64,000 nucleotides of DNA from assembly GCA_018343915.1 (NCBI GenBank), contig JABRWF010000005.1, positions 2,205,001-2,269,000 on the forward strand, given 5' to 3'. This document shows, piece by piece, positions 38,906-52,622 of the stretch. The notes beneath the pieces were generated by a model. The model made no database searches. It was not told the origin of the DNA and worked only from the letters and a program-made list of their open reading frames with translations. Every line of letters starts with the position of its first letter. Position 1 is the stretch's first letter. The DNA comes from Agroathelia rolfsii (lineage: Eukaryota; Basidiomycota; Agaricomycetes; Amylocorticiales; Amylocorticiaceae). The position numbers and the translations under genes are program-made.

Positions 38906-39109
38906 CGCGGCCGGCAACGAACAGTTGGGCGGTAACAACTGTGGCGTCTACTTCTCCTTCTCATCCTCATTCTCGCCCTACTGCTGCAAACACGCATGTA
39001 AGGCATGTTTTTATAATACACATATATATATACATAACAGAGTGCTGTAAAATACGCTAGATTATACCATCCATTGGTCAAAATCCCACTGTTGTGGCCA
39101 GCGCTGTTA

Positions 39110-42100
39110 TTAGTATTGTGGTCCCCAGCCTAGAGATCATCACCGTCGTCAGGTTCTGCCTCGGCACCATTCCAAGAAAAAAAAAATCAAGATATAGATC
39201 ACAACTCACCTACAAAGATTGTTGCCAGGTTTACCACATCGGTTGCCTCTGCAATCAGCTCGTTCACCATGTATTCCACGCTGAGCGACTTATCCAGCTT
39301 GCGCGCAACAGAGGTCAGCGCTCGGTCTGCCGCCTCATCTGCGCCTCCGCTAGACATGTCGATGCCTAGCTTGTCGTACGCATACGTCGTCAATGCCGTC
39401 CCAGATGGAGTCGGAGGGTTGTTTTGTACACGCTTCAGCTTTAGCTCGCTTGCCGTCCTGTATGCGCATTAACAACTGTCGTCAGCAAACGGCATGTTTC
39501 ATGACGCATGCATGTCTAGCGGGCACGCCCCCCACGGACTCTCTTCCAAAGAAAAAAAAAATACTAACCATGAGTGGAGAGGGTCGTGTTTGAACACTTC
39601 CAGGACCGTCATAATCACCTCGGACCCGTCCCGCAGCACTCGGAGGCATTCTTCGGCACATCGCTGGAAAACACCTTGTGTTCCAGAAGTGCCCATCCCG
39701 TCCACCATGTCTCTCGTCAAGCGGAACGGCACGCGTTCAGGGATCGGTAACAGTTTTCCCTAATTAAAATAATTAAGTAGGCGTATATAAATAATCACAC
39801 CACCACGTTTTATCAACTCACCTGGTCGAATGCAATACCCAGATCAATATGGACTACTTGTCCCGTACCATTATCTATAAGAATGTTGGACGTATGTCTA
39901 TCACCCAGACCTAGGATATGGCCAACAATAGACGTGGTTGCAACGCTCCGCGTATACTCCAGCCGCATCGCAAACCAGGACATGGGCGTCTTGTGTTTCT
40001 CCGTAAAATAGTGCCGCATTACCGGCTTGAAATGGTCCCTGATGTCAGTATAACACTTGAGCAGCTCGTCGGCGTTGTGCTTTGTTTGCTTGCTGGTATT
40101 GGAAAGTCGGCTCTGACAAACGCTATGTTTGTAGTCCTGAGGGCGGTATCTAAAGAATACTCACATGGTTAGTAGTAATATATGGGCCCCTGACCTGGCG
40201 AACTTACCTTGGATGTGCGTATATTAACCAGCCGTTTAAGGGCGTCGTGTTGCCCACAAACTCAAGAATACCTGCCTGAGATGCAAGAGGGATTACTTTG
40301 TAGCCTCGCACGCTTAGATTGCGCTTCCTTGTCGCTTGATCGCGCCGTAGGATAACATTGACAAGCTCGAACACCTGCTCCATCACAGCATCCTGACGAA
40401 GATCATCACCACCTTCACCCTTGTACTATATGCGTGTTTCCTTGGTTAATTAACTAAATGGAGAGCAATTTGTATATTACTGACCAGCTGCTTGTACTTT
40501 GCCCCATCGCTCCCATAGCAATTGATAATCTTCGGCAGATTGATACCACCCGCCGTGTCAAACGTCGCCTCAAACCTCTCAATCCATACACAACCCTCAT
40601 ACTTCGTCGTCGGGTCGATAGGTGTATGCGCCGTAATCACGGGCACCTGCACCTCCTTACTACTCAGCTTCCGGATCATCAGCTGTTCGGGCACGGTAAA
40701 CGGCCCCTTCTTCTTATCAAATCGCGGGTCGCGCTTGATCGGAAACGAGGCCCACTCGAGCGACGCATTGCACACCTTCTCGACGCCGTCCAAGCGCGCC
40801 TGGCTCGCGGGGTCATGCCGAAGCTTGTCAAAGATGTTCTTGGCCGCTTCGGCACGCTCGTGCTGCAAGGCTGGCGCTTCGTGTCGCGCAGAGGATCGTC
40901 GGCTTTTAGAGGTATCTGGTTCATTCGACGAAGAGGAGCCCCCCGCAGGGCGCAGACAATAGACCTGGTACAAACTGTGGAATGGATGATCGCGACATAC
41001 GCGTAGCATCAGCCGATGTAGTGTCTCTTGGCTGGAAACCGCCTGTCCTTTGCTTGACGACGACGATGATGATGATGATGATGACGGAGAAGACAGTCTC
41101 GCCGCGAGCTGATGGGCCAAAAACACAAACTTGCGCGACGGCACCCTGTCCAGCGCCGCACGCAACGTCCTCTCCTGGAACCGCGTATCATCAAAATTCG
41201 CAAACCAAAGCGAACATAGCCTGATGATCGCGCCATCATCATCAAACTCGTCCGACACCGCCAACGCACGTGCGTACATGTCGATCGCAAGTTCGAGGAA
41301 CAACCGACGGGAGCTATTGTGCTGCTCAAACTTTTCCTTATCCTCATTCAGGAGCGCAATTGCCCGACGTTGGTCGTTCCCAAGTGCGCTGAGCTCCGCG
41401 CCTGCTGCTTGCTGTTGATGCTGCGGTAAGCTCTTCATCGAACTGATTTTAGCCGCGCGGCTCTGAATCTCTTGCACCTTGCGATCCACATAGACCTTAT
41501 ATCGGATCGCATCTGGCGAATTTTGGATGTTCTGGTATTGGTGTTCGGCAAAAATGGCGCATGCGTGGAAAATAGAGGCATGGGAGCTTGTCGTTGGCTT
41601 CGTTTCAGCTAGCAGCTTAATTGCTGGGTCGAAGTAGTTGGACATAATATCGGTAGGCTTTTGTAAACCAGCTTTAGACGTCCAAGTTCCCTGTACATAA
41701 TTTCCAGTCGGTAAAGGAAACATTTGAGTCAAAAAAAAAACTCACAAGACGACTTAGGAGCAAAGCCTTTTGGGTTTTGTTCGGGATGGCTATTTCTTGA
41801 CGGACCAGGTTATCCAACAACTGCACAGCCAGTTTTTGCTCGTTCTGAAGCCATAGTACGTTGGCGAATTCTTGCGAAACCTCAAAAGAAGCGGCATTTT
41901 CCAACATTTGCGCGCGTACGATTGCATTCAAAGCAATCTGAGCTTGCTGCGACTCTCGGGCACCTTGAGAAAGGCGGACTAAACACTGCTTCTCCACATC
42001 GATCAACATCTGGGTAAATGGCGACACGAGCGTGCCTATTTGTTCGCGTTCTTCATGCTCACGTGCTGATCGTACAAGAGCTATTCGCGTAGCAAGAATG

Positions 42101-45100
42101 CTCTCCAGATGTGAGAATCTGACAGTTCCTCATTCGTTAAAATATCAAAGGAGAAAAGTAAAAGTGTACAGTAAAACACGTACTCAAACTGGTCGTCAAT
42201 CTGCGTGAAACTTTCCCACCCTTTTGTGATCACCTGACGAGACTCGAGCATGTTTCTTATTTGGGGGCTTCTCCACTGGATGACTTGACCCAGGCACAAG
42301 ATCGCCTGGCACGAGTCAACAATTTCTATTAAGTTTTCTAGTCCTAAACCGCGCAGACGCTCTGTTTCTTGTCGCAGAGCTCCCCTAGCCACCTGATCAA
42401 TCGCTTCCGGACTGCGCTCGCGATAGACTGCCTTGATAGCGCTATACAAAGAGTAACCCGATGGCTTGTCCGCGGCCTGGTCGGGCAGATCCCACGTCTG
42501 CGTGCGCCATCCCAGCTGATACGTCATGCCTGAGTTTTGTAGATCCAGCCCCAAGTTGCTGGAGCTCTGCAGCGTATCCATCGCAAGCCCATTGAAGCCA
42601 AATGCGTTGAATGATTTTAGGAGACCCTCAGTTTCTCCGGCTTGGACTTTCCCTGCCTCGAGCGCGGCTCCGTGGAAGCGGAAGGCCTTGTCCCACTGTT
42701 TTTCATGATGGAAACGCTTAATGAGAAATTGACGCAGATCGTCAGTGCGAATGCCATAGAATCCATCAGGCTCTTGAATGTGACTGTAGATGTCAAACAG
42801 AATGTCTTCGTGCGTCTGAACCCCGTAATCGACAGAATGTTCGGCTGCTAGCTCCAAGAACAGCAGTGCAGTTGTATACGCGCCGCAGATGATCGCTTTC
42901 CTTGCCAAGAGAATGAAGTCAATCTCCAACCATTTGTCATATGCTAACGCGTCGGCAGATTGTGCAGGTCGGAAGTTTCGAAGATGGAGGATGACATCAA
43001 TGATCGACTTAAAGCAAGATATGCTTGAGGAATCAGAGCTTAAGACGTGGCTAAAATACTCCGACAACAATACGCGAGAGGATGGATTCTGGGGTTTACT
43101 ATGCTGTTTGGCGTCTTCGATGGTCAGCACAGTATACACGAGGACTGGTAGAATTTGTTCCGCAAAATTCTTTTCAATGGTGAGGATCTGGATGAGCTGG
43201 GCGTAGAAGGGATCCAACGCCGTGAGGGAATCTGCGAGAGAAATGGTAATGGTGGATATCCAAGCATCGAAGTCCTCTTCGAGGCTCCCAGTCTTGAATT
43301 CATGTATAGATGCGGCAAGATTGGTCACTTCTCTTGTCAAGAGGGTACGGGGATAGTGTCCTAGATAGCTCATCTCAATAGCGTAGTCGCTCGGCCAGCT
43401 TGTGATGGAGAGGGAATTGGGGTCTTCAGCAGATTGAAGCCATCTAAGCGTTTGGTATGCCAAATTGATTTGTGACGCTTCATTACTACCAAGCATGTTA
43501 AGCAATGAGAAAACGATGGATTGCTTGGGCGATATATCAGAATTGTCCTTCTTTCCTATAGCCCCCCTCCTGTGTCTAAAACGCAGAGCATTCTGAGCCG
43601 AGGGCTCTGTGGGAAAAGGGTACAAAGTACCACGGTGGTAGAATAATAAATCGGCAAAAGCGATAATGTCTTCGTCCTGTAGTTGATCCGAAGCTGGAAC
43701 ACAGCCCTTCAGCCTCCAGAAGTCGACTTGGGAGAATTGTTCACTGCTAGGTGAGTCGACCGCAGCCAGTTCGGACATCCTTCTGACCATACGGAACTTA
43801 TTAGAAGCGATACGCGAGTCGCTGAGGACAGATGAAAGTTTGGCGCTCGTCATCTTTTTGAAGTGCTCTGTTAGCCCAGAGGATGGATCGTAAGGCCAAG
43901 CGGGGAAGGCTGCAGCAATCTGACTTTTCAGGGCCTCTTGCATGCACATATCAGCTACGAGGTTGTCAATCCACTTGGTCAAGTCACAGCCCATATCGAT
44001 GGTATCCGTGCTATTAGAATCGAGCATATAAGCATGCCCTACGCAGCATATGCGAACTATGATATCCGGCAGACGAGCATCCTTAATCTGGTGCATTCTG
44101 TATACCTTGAAAGCCCAGCTCAGGATTGATTGTGCAGAGCGTGCTAGGTCGGGATGAGCAAGGATAAAGGTAGCGTTTTGCATGACGACATGCAGGAGAG
44201 TTGGATCCTGTAGCTCGGTGTGAAACATAGAGAGGAAGAGGGTGATACCATTTATCAGACGATACTGTTCATTGACGATAGGGGAGTTTTGGACAATCGC
44301 GAATAGCTGGCGCAGAGTGTGATACACGGTAGCCTTGATGAAATCCTGACCAAGTTGACCCTTGAGCCATTGTACAGCTCTGATGATTGTCGACGTTGGA
44401 AAAGAGGGGACGTTGGGAAAATGTGGACGGAAGCGTTCCAGCTGGCGATAACAAACCATGGACTCAAAAGCTTGGGCCGCATCCTCGTCGATAGATTGTA
44501 AAACACTGTGAATCGCTCCCCCAGCGATACCATCTTGGTCGCCGATAGCCCGCAAGATGGCAGTCAGGATCCCATCGACGTTGTTATGAAACAACCGGTT
44601 AAAATCCAGGTCTCCAGCCAAACCGGTTATCATTGTGTTAAGTGAGTCGAACAAATGCTCTTGATCCTCCCCATTGTCTACCCAAAAAGCAGCTTGGAAA
44701 CCGATAATTTCCCCAAAACACCCTGCGATTCCTTGAGATGGTGATTTCTGGATCATCTTGCAATGACTTCTAAAGAGTTTGCGGCCATGAGAAACGGTAT
44801 CGTCATCAATATCTCTTAGGATATTCGCAGGTGTGAACGCAGCGAAAATTGCCTCTGCAAAGGTTTTTCGGTCCTTGTAACCTAGTAAACGTGGAGGAAA
44901 TCTCGTAAAGTCCATGTGCGCCCTCTTGATGGAATATGCGATTTGGTATGCGTAAGCTTCGAATAAGTCTGAATATTGTTTCAACCCCATGCGAGCCCCA
45001 ACATTCCGTAGGATGATCTCGGCATGTTCAGAGTAGACAGCTCCAACAGATACAAGGCAAGTTTCGAGAAGATGCCAGTACGGGCCGCGGCGTACGGCCG

Positions 45101-48100
45101 AGCTAGCAATCATAATGTTACCGAGAGAAAGCAATCGAGTTAACATGGGTTCGTAGCTGTAAAAGTTCGATGATTACAGCGCTAAATCCCCAATTTAACT
45201 TGCCACTTACGCATCCAGGTTTGTCGTAAGTTTCTCTCTGATCTCTTTATAAAGAACCATCTCGTCCTGGCCAGTTGATCTTACAATCGCAAAAAGGTGT
45301 GCATTCACCACGGCGGCGCGGAATCGGACTCTTATATCAACATCGGCTACGAAGTTCTCGACGATAGCTATAGGGGAGTAAGGGTCAGCGGAACCTATGG
45401 TTGGCTCTCCGTCGGAAGCGATGCGTTTCGACACCTGGTTTCGTTCGTTATGATCATTCCTACTCCAATATCTCTGAGCCGGATCCAGAATGAGATATTT
45501 GTCTAATAGAAGCAAAGCTTGGTCTCGAGATCGCCATGAGCGTATTCTTTGCTTGTACAAGGATTCGCAAATCCAATTGCATATTGATCGGGCATGTTCA
45601 CCCGTTTCTGTAAGCGCAACCGAATCTTTCGTCCAGACATGCATGGTCGCATCTAAAAAGTGGATGACGAGTAGGCGTATTTGTTCACTGCGAGCATAGG
45701 CGTACTGCAGCATAAGGTCTTCAAATTTATCCAGAAGTTCTCCGAAACGACTAGCGCTAAGATTCAAAGTCTGATCCTTGATCCGGTCAAACACAAGCGA
45801 CGAAAACGTAACGAAATGGTCATCCGAGCATTGGGTCAGTAATTGAAAGATGTCTTTATCTCGGCTGGGCTCCCCTGATGTTGATTGAAGGACGGGAACA
45901 AGGACGACTAATGAGACGCAAATGGCTGCTATTTGGAGCGAAGAGGATTTATCCTGTGAGAGGCCAGAAAAACCACGGGTCGAGGCGGGGCCAGCAACGC
46001 GCATTTCGAAGTCATCGTCTTTGGAGTCCATTTCCATAACAGTTGAAGTTTCTGGCCCCAAAGGTTTCTCTCCAAAGACGACCCTTAGAAGATCGCGCAA
46101 GACGGGCAAAATAGCCGAAAAGGTATCTTGTAGCTGGGAAGCTTATTAAATTCGGAAGTGTATATACAAAATAAAATCACTTACATCAACACTACGCCAG
46201 ATTGCGCGTTGAAGTTCCCGCATCGAGATGTTTGTGGTGTTGAAGTTCAGACCATTTCTAGTAAGCTTTCCGAGCTTATCATGTCTGATACCCGTACCAC
46301 CACTAGGTGGTAAGATAGCTTCCCAGGGCTCCCATTGCTGGTACATCCCTGGAGCATGTAGTAGCGGTTCCAGCCCACGAAGCACAGTGGCATTTTCATC
46401 AACACTCCAGCGAGCGTCGACAAGATGGTTTGTCACAAGTGAAATGAGACGTGATGCACCTTGAACCAGACGGCGATTGGGCGTCGTTCCGTTCAACGTG
46501 AGTATTGCTCCAAAAGAAAGACTTATAATTGCCATGTCCAACGTTCGGAGGGCAAACTTGGCAGAGAAAACAGCCTTTGGAGTGTGCTGATCTTTATTTA
46601 CGATGTCCCACTCGCTGACGAGTTCGTCTATCACTTTGATGAGGAAGGCGAATATTTTTCGTTCTCTGCTCCTGGGAGCTGTTAGCTCGGAATGAGCAGG
46701 GTCAGAGATCTTTGCAGCGCCTGAAACAACTGAAGGGTATTCTTGACCGTACTCTCGGAATGGTGGGAGCTGGGCATTTAACAGGAAGTTCCGTATAACG
46801 AGGGATCTGGCTTCTGAAACAATTGTCTCAGGTACAAGGCCCTCTGGTAGCAAAGGATGTGGTTCATGAAACGTTGCAAATGTGCGTCGAGGGAGTGTAC
46901 ACGCCGCTTCGAGGAACCCGATGACATCACGAACTTTGTATGGAAACTGTTTCTGTTTATGTGCTGAAACTGTCCATGAATCGATGAACCAAACGATGAC
47001 TTTATCCTCGAAATGCATCCTATATAAGCGCACGTCTTGAGATGCGACATCGAGACAGGCGCGCAAGAGAGAAAGTGCTGTGTCGTGCGGAAATGGTGGC
47101 CCCTGTACATCTAGGTCCCTGATTAGCGACTCTATCTCAGTCAATACACGTGAACGTGTGAGAAATGACCAGGTCTTTGAATGAGCAGCAGAGGTATCCG
47201 TGAAAATGGAAAGAAGAGTAAAGGCTAGATGGCATGCCGCTCTGGAAATAGAATTAACATTGCATCGTCGAATGCAGTGACCCCAAACAATGTCCCAAAT
47301 TGTGTGATCGAGTCGGGTTGCGGCCTCCGTTTGAGCGTCGGCATGGGCAACAGCAGCTAAACAAACATATGCCCAGCTCTGAACAGAGCCATCGTCAAAC
47401 GACAATAAGGCATTCAAGCTACGGATGATATCAGAACGAAGACTAGGGTGTACAGTGGTCCAATACTGAGAAACAAAAAACAGGAGAACTTGTAAGTGAT
47501 AAACGCGGGTTTGAGGCGAAGAAAGCGAATTTCCTGAAACAAATGATGCTAGTATAGTCATAAGAGGATTCTCCATCTTGGTTCGCTTCCTTTGCTGGAT
47601 GTTAGATGTCAAATCTGTCCCTATGTTTTCTGAGTAATAATAGATCTAATTATTCCGATTAATTACATTTCAAGAAAATATAATTGAAGTGGCCCACCCG
47701 CTCAAGGCATTTGGCTTGAAGCTCAAGTACAGCCCAGGAAAAAACCTGTTCAGACTCAAAAGATGAACCACTTCCAAATGTAGGGCAACGGAAGCCAATC
47801 GAATAGATTTCTATGTTGCGACCATAAGCCTGAGTGACATGATTTACATTTTACTTACCTTCTTTATAGGCCGCACTTTCGAATGAAAGGTGCTCCAAAG
47901 ACAGTTCACCCCCCTGCATCAAATCCAGCCGATGCCACAGCAAGTGAACGCCATCGATCCACGTTAGTTTCTTGTCATTTGAGGCAGTATAATAAGGGAA
48001 GAGGGTATAAATGATGCTTAAAAGGGCCTCCTTGGCAGGGCGATTTCTGATGTCCCACATCTCTACAAGACCATTCCAAGTTTGCCGTGTAAAGTCTTCA

Positions 48101-49038
48101 ATAATGCTTTTATAATTCAAAGCTAACTGAGACAGTGAAGTGGATACTGCAACAAGGAAGTTGGGAATCAGCGAAGCTGATGATGAAGGTGGATACATGG
48201 AGACAAATCGTGTAAATCGCGTGAATAACGCGCGGGGTAGGTAATCCTCCGAAAAAAGAGGAGCATCATGAGACGACAATAATGTGGCGATGATAGACAT
48301 GAATTCGATGTGCTCCTGGGGTATTGGTGTATGGAAGCCCAAACCGGTGGCGGTTCTTGCTCTTTGTACAGCTGGGATCGTTCGAGTCCGAAAGCCTTCA
48401 TCAACGCGTCTTCGTTTTTGACCAGCTTCGCTTCCAGTGCCTTCGTCATTTTCTGCCTCTGATTCCGATCCCTGTTCTTCGTCTTCTGGGGGATGGAGGT
48501 CCTCCGTATCTTCCATAGTCCAACGCAAAGGATCTCCCAGTATGGCATTGAAAGATAGACTTAATAACCGCAGCCAGTTCTTGTCACCAATATGATCGAG
48601 ATGAGCCGGGAATTGGATAATACATTGGATGGCCTTGACATAGTTGAGAGTCACAGCGGGTAAAAGAGAGCCGTTATGAACCATGGATTGGGCAAGGTGG
48701 GTCAGAACCGGGTCGATAACTTTTCGATTCAAGCGATGCACTGCTCTCTCAAGGAGCCATCGAACAGTGGACGCAGCCTCAACTAGTCTTCTCTCTGCCG
48801 CCGCCCCAGACGAAGAAGTCTTCGATTTTGATGGTTTAATGAATGCCGCCTTTTCATTGAGAGTGGCAGTAAAAAGTGCTTGGAAAATCACTAGCCACGC
48901 GCGACCGTCGCCGGATTCATCAACACCAAGAATAGCAGAGTCGCGTTCAAATAAAGTCCTGAGTGCTGCTAAACCATCCTGACGCTCTTTTATCTTTTCA
49001 GATTTGAGTTGGTTGAGTACAATGTTCAAGTTCGACAT
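39110..49038 (-). CDS. TEL1: Tel1/ATM checkpoint kinase (PIKK)
   Basis: Senses double-strand breaks with Mre11-Rad50-Xrs2/Nbs1 and maintains telomeres. Twelve exons: 47859-49038, 47698-47810, 47645-46185, 46133-45211, 45156-42184, 42118-41746, 41690-40485, 40425-40208, 40149-39822, 39759-39569, 39457-39210, 39129-39110. They sum to 3,078 codons with every phase matching. The N-terminus carries the ATM/Tel1 TAN motif ([19 protein letters not shown]). Long HEAT-repeat and FAT regions follow. The kinase domain has [20 protein letters not shown], the catalytic loop [18 protein letters not shown] and [12 protein letters not shown]. The FATC domain is [20 protein letters not shown], ending FVGWGPQY; the last exon is 20 nt and supplies the tail. 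204 bp from the PAK start. Confidence 0.95.
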
Positions 49039-50152
49039 GCGATACGGTGATGGAAACTGAAGAAGATGGCTTCATTGGAGCGAGTTCTTGGTTAAGAAAT
49101 GGCTCAGAAATAACAATACCCGAAATGGTAATCGCCCTAGTTGTCCGGCAAGCTCGGAATGTTACTGAACTATATTGTTGTCGGACAATGCACCAAAATT
49201 TTGTACGGTCATAAATGATATCTTTCATAGAGATATGCTAAAAAGATATTCTCATCTCGACCGCAATGGGTTCAAAGGTTACTTCCAATGGCCATGCCAG
49301 TCGCTTCAGTTCTGACAATAAACTCAGATTCAAACTCCGACGCACATTTGATGGCCGGCCAGCCTCGAGCTGAATCTGACAAATGAGAATTAATTCAGAT
49401 TCTTCTCAACTTATCAGAGATCAAATCTAACACCGAATAGTCGTCGAAGCCGTTGTCCGGAATGTTCAAGATAAACGAGAATACTGGCTGCTCTCTCCAT
49501 TTGGCCAGCTAGTCTACATCCCCAAGTCTCACGCGTGTCTTGTATCTAAGACTAGATTTGATACATCAATAATCTGGCGCTGCGGCAGCTCTCTTGCTTG
49601 GGCCATTCATCCCCAGTATGAAATCAATCATTCCCAGCCAATAGACACCTTTGCATAGGTGTTTGCGAGTTTTTGAACACTCTAGGGCCATATTTCCCAG
49701 AATGCCTCCCCGGCCTAACGATTATTGAGAAAACGACTTTCTGTTACCTTCATTTGCCACCGTTAGATCCGGTATCATTAGCACTAGCCTTGGACGATAG
49801 GAAAGAGACATGAGACAGAAATATAATACATGCAAACTGTCTTGGAGAGTAATGAACAGGAAGAAATAAAGCAATTGTTCATTGAGTACTTATTAGACGG
49901 CATTCCAGTTCAACAATCCTGGCCTTCTTTCTGTTGATAAGTTGCATATGTGTGCATGGCCGATAAGTGTAGCAGCACGTGGATTTGCAATCAGTAGTAT
50001 TTGATATACCGAGTAAAGCATACGAGTCAAGGATTGCATCGATATGCATCATCCGAGCCGGGCCTGCGCAATGATACTGCCATGATTCATGACAATGTCG
50101 CGACGACGCCAACTCGGACAAGCACCTTCCGACGACTTGATCCTACACGACC
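49039..50152. other. Divergent region between TEL1 and first M19 dipeptidase
   Basis: 1.1 kb. No coding frame of substance on either strand; AT-rich with no clear repeats. Holds the promoters of both genes. Confidence 0.5.
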
Positions 50153-52138
50153 ATGAGTGACCCTCTACCCCCTCCTCTAACTCTGACCAGTGAGGATATC
50201 GAGCAGGACGAATTCGCAAGATATCGGGCGGAGGCTGAATACAAGCATCGCGCTGCTCGCAAGGGTATCTGGGGTGCACTAACATTCATATTCGTACTTG
50301 GTCTCGTCTTGGTTTTCATTTTCCATTCCCATGTTGATGGCTGGTCGTGGTCCGGAGTACTTCCTAGGGATCCCGAAAAGGCTGCATTGATTATTCTGGA
50401 CAATTCTCCGGTCATTGTGAGTAGTTTGGCTAGGTTGGTTGACATAAATCTCATCTGCGGCATCGGGTCATATAGGATGGTCACATTGGTAAGCTACACC
50501 ATATAACGGCCAAACTTCCAAACAATAATATCGTCAAGACCTTCCCGAACTTGTCAGATACGTCTATGCAAACAATGTTTCCGCGGTGAACCTGGAAGAA
50601 TATACACCTGGCGATGTTGATATTCCCAGGCTGCGCCAAGGCAAAGTCGGAGGCTTTTTCTGGTACGATTCCGCTTTCCCTGCTTTCGGACTGAATCCAA
50701 ACTGACCCGCTTGAATAGGTCTGTTTATGTCGACTGCCCTTCCTCAGAAGCCTCGGGTCCAGATTTCAACAAGGCAAGCTGGCGCGTTAGGTAGGTTCTC
50801 GGCATCTACACCTCCTGTTGCTATTGTATCAGTAACCTTGATTTCTTCATCAGAGATACCCTCGAACAGATTGATGTTGCACGGCTATTAATTGACAAGT
50901 ATCCCGAGGTAAGGATCACCTTCTCTAATTTGTTTACACTCCCCTCAGAATTTTTCAGACGTTTGAACTTGCTCTCGGCTCCCAAGCTATCGTTGACGCT
51001 ATCGGCCGTGGCAAGATTGCCAGTTTGCTTGGTGTGGAGGGGTGAGTTGTAATTTTGTAGTCCCGATGCTAGTAATGGGCTATTGACCGTTTTCATTCCA
51101 GAGCACATCAGCTCGGAAACTCAATTTCCCTACTGCGCCAATATTATGCACTCGGGGTTCGATACGTAACACTGACACATGCTTGCAACAACGCATTCGC
51201 TGATTCTGCTGGTGTGAGCGTCGTTCCTGCTCCAGTACACCATGGTCTGAGGTGCGCATTACTGTTGACCAAAGTATATGCACATTTCTAAATATTAATT
51301 CCAGTCCTCTTGGTCGATCTTTGATTGCTGAGATGAACCGTATCGGCATGTTGGTTGATATATCACACACCTCGGACGACACAGCTAGGCAGGCTATTGA
51401 ACTTTCGAAGGCCCCCGTCATCTGGTTGGTCCAGGTTGAATTTTATACCAAGACTACCTCCTGACATACTGAGCCCAAAGGTCTCACTCTTCCGCTCGTG
51501 GGGTCAACGATCACGTCCGCAATGTCCCCGACTCCATTTTAGAGTTGATTGGTACAGAGAAAGGCAAGAAGGATGGAGTTGTCATGGTGAGTCTGGGCTA
51601 AAGCCGGAATAGGTTTGCTTTTACTGAACCTGTAGGTGCTGGACTAGGTTAATTTCTATCCTGCCTTTGTGTCCTCGACTGGCCATGCGGACGTCAACGT
51701 GATTGCTAATCACGTCGAACATATCGCCAAAGTCAGCGGAAGGAAGCAGTTCGTATCGTCCATCTCCCCAAGTCTCACATGATTACTGAACTATTTAGTA
51801 GTGTCGGTATTGGAAGCGACTTCGATGGCATCGGTAGTGTTCCCGAAGGTCTTGAGGATGTTTCGAAATACCCTGCTCTTGTAAGTTCTATGCGTTTTTC
51901 TTCGTCAAGGGTCTATGGAAGAATTATATATATATATATTATTTGTCAACAGATTGCGGAGCTTTACCGACGCGGCTGGAACAAGTACGAACTCGCCGGC
52001 CTCACTGGTGGTAACTTACTGCGCGTCTTAGCGGGTGCAGAAAAAGTTGCACATGAGCTACAGAAGGCTGGCACACCCCCAGTTACCGATTTATATGACA
52101 AGCGACCTGACTTGCCTATTCGGCGCGGCGAATTATAG
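50153..52138 (+). CDS. Membrane dipeptidase, peptidase family M19 (copy 1)
   Basis: Zinc dipeptidase of the renal-dipeptidase family; cleaves dipeptides, some copies also act on glutathione-derived Cys-Gly conjugates. The N-terminus is cytosolic and acidic ([20 protein letters not shown]), then one membrane anchor ([20 protein letters not shown]), so it is a type II protein. The catalytic part has the metal-binding DGHID motif, LLGVEG (metal-bridging Glu), [41 protein letters not shown], and [18 protein letters not shown]. The DGH-I-D motif is encoded by a 13-nt exon (50476-50488) joined to 50539 onward. Ends at TAG 52136-52138. About nine exons. It is the upstream member of a tandem pair. 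Confidence 0.93.
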
Positions 52139-52622
52139 ATGTGATGACTTAGACATAGGGCTATTATGTCTTACTTCAGATTGATAAATAAGCTAATTTC
52201 GATCTAAGGAACATCTCATGTATTACCGCAGGCAGTGAACAGTATATCATGGATTTTTGTATTTCACAACAATATACATCAACTGACGTTTTCCTTTTCG
52301 TAGATGCTCAGGTTCATGAGCCAAGACGGCTCAGCATAAGCGTAGATGAAGCCCAACAGAAAGTTCAATTAATCCTTTGAGCAAGCTGACAGTTTACTGC
52401 ACGTGATTATTGCCAGATAAAGCCAAAAGGGTCTAGACGAACTTAAATTCGGAAAGACCCGCAAGCACACCTTCATCAGACTTGGTGCCGTCATCACACC
52501 AACATATGCATGCATATCATCATCGACCTGCACAATGGCACGCTGCACTGGAATAACAAGAATAAAACGCTGAGAATCCCTGGTAGAACCGTACTACCTG
52601 ACAACCTTGAATTCGCCCTACC
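52139..52622. other. Spacer between tandem M19 genes
   Basis: 484 bp with the copy 1 3' UTR and copy 2 promoter. No gene seen. Confidence 0.5.
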
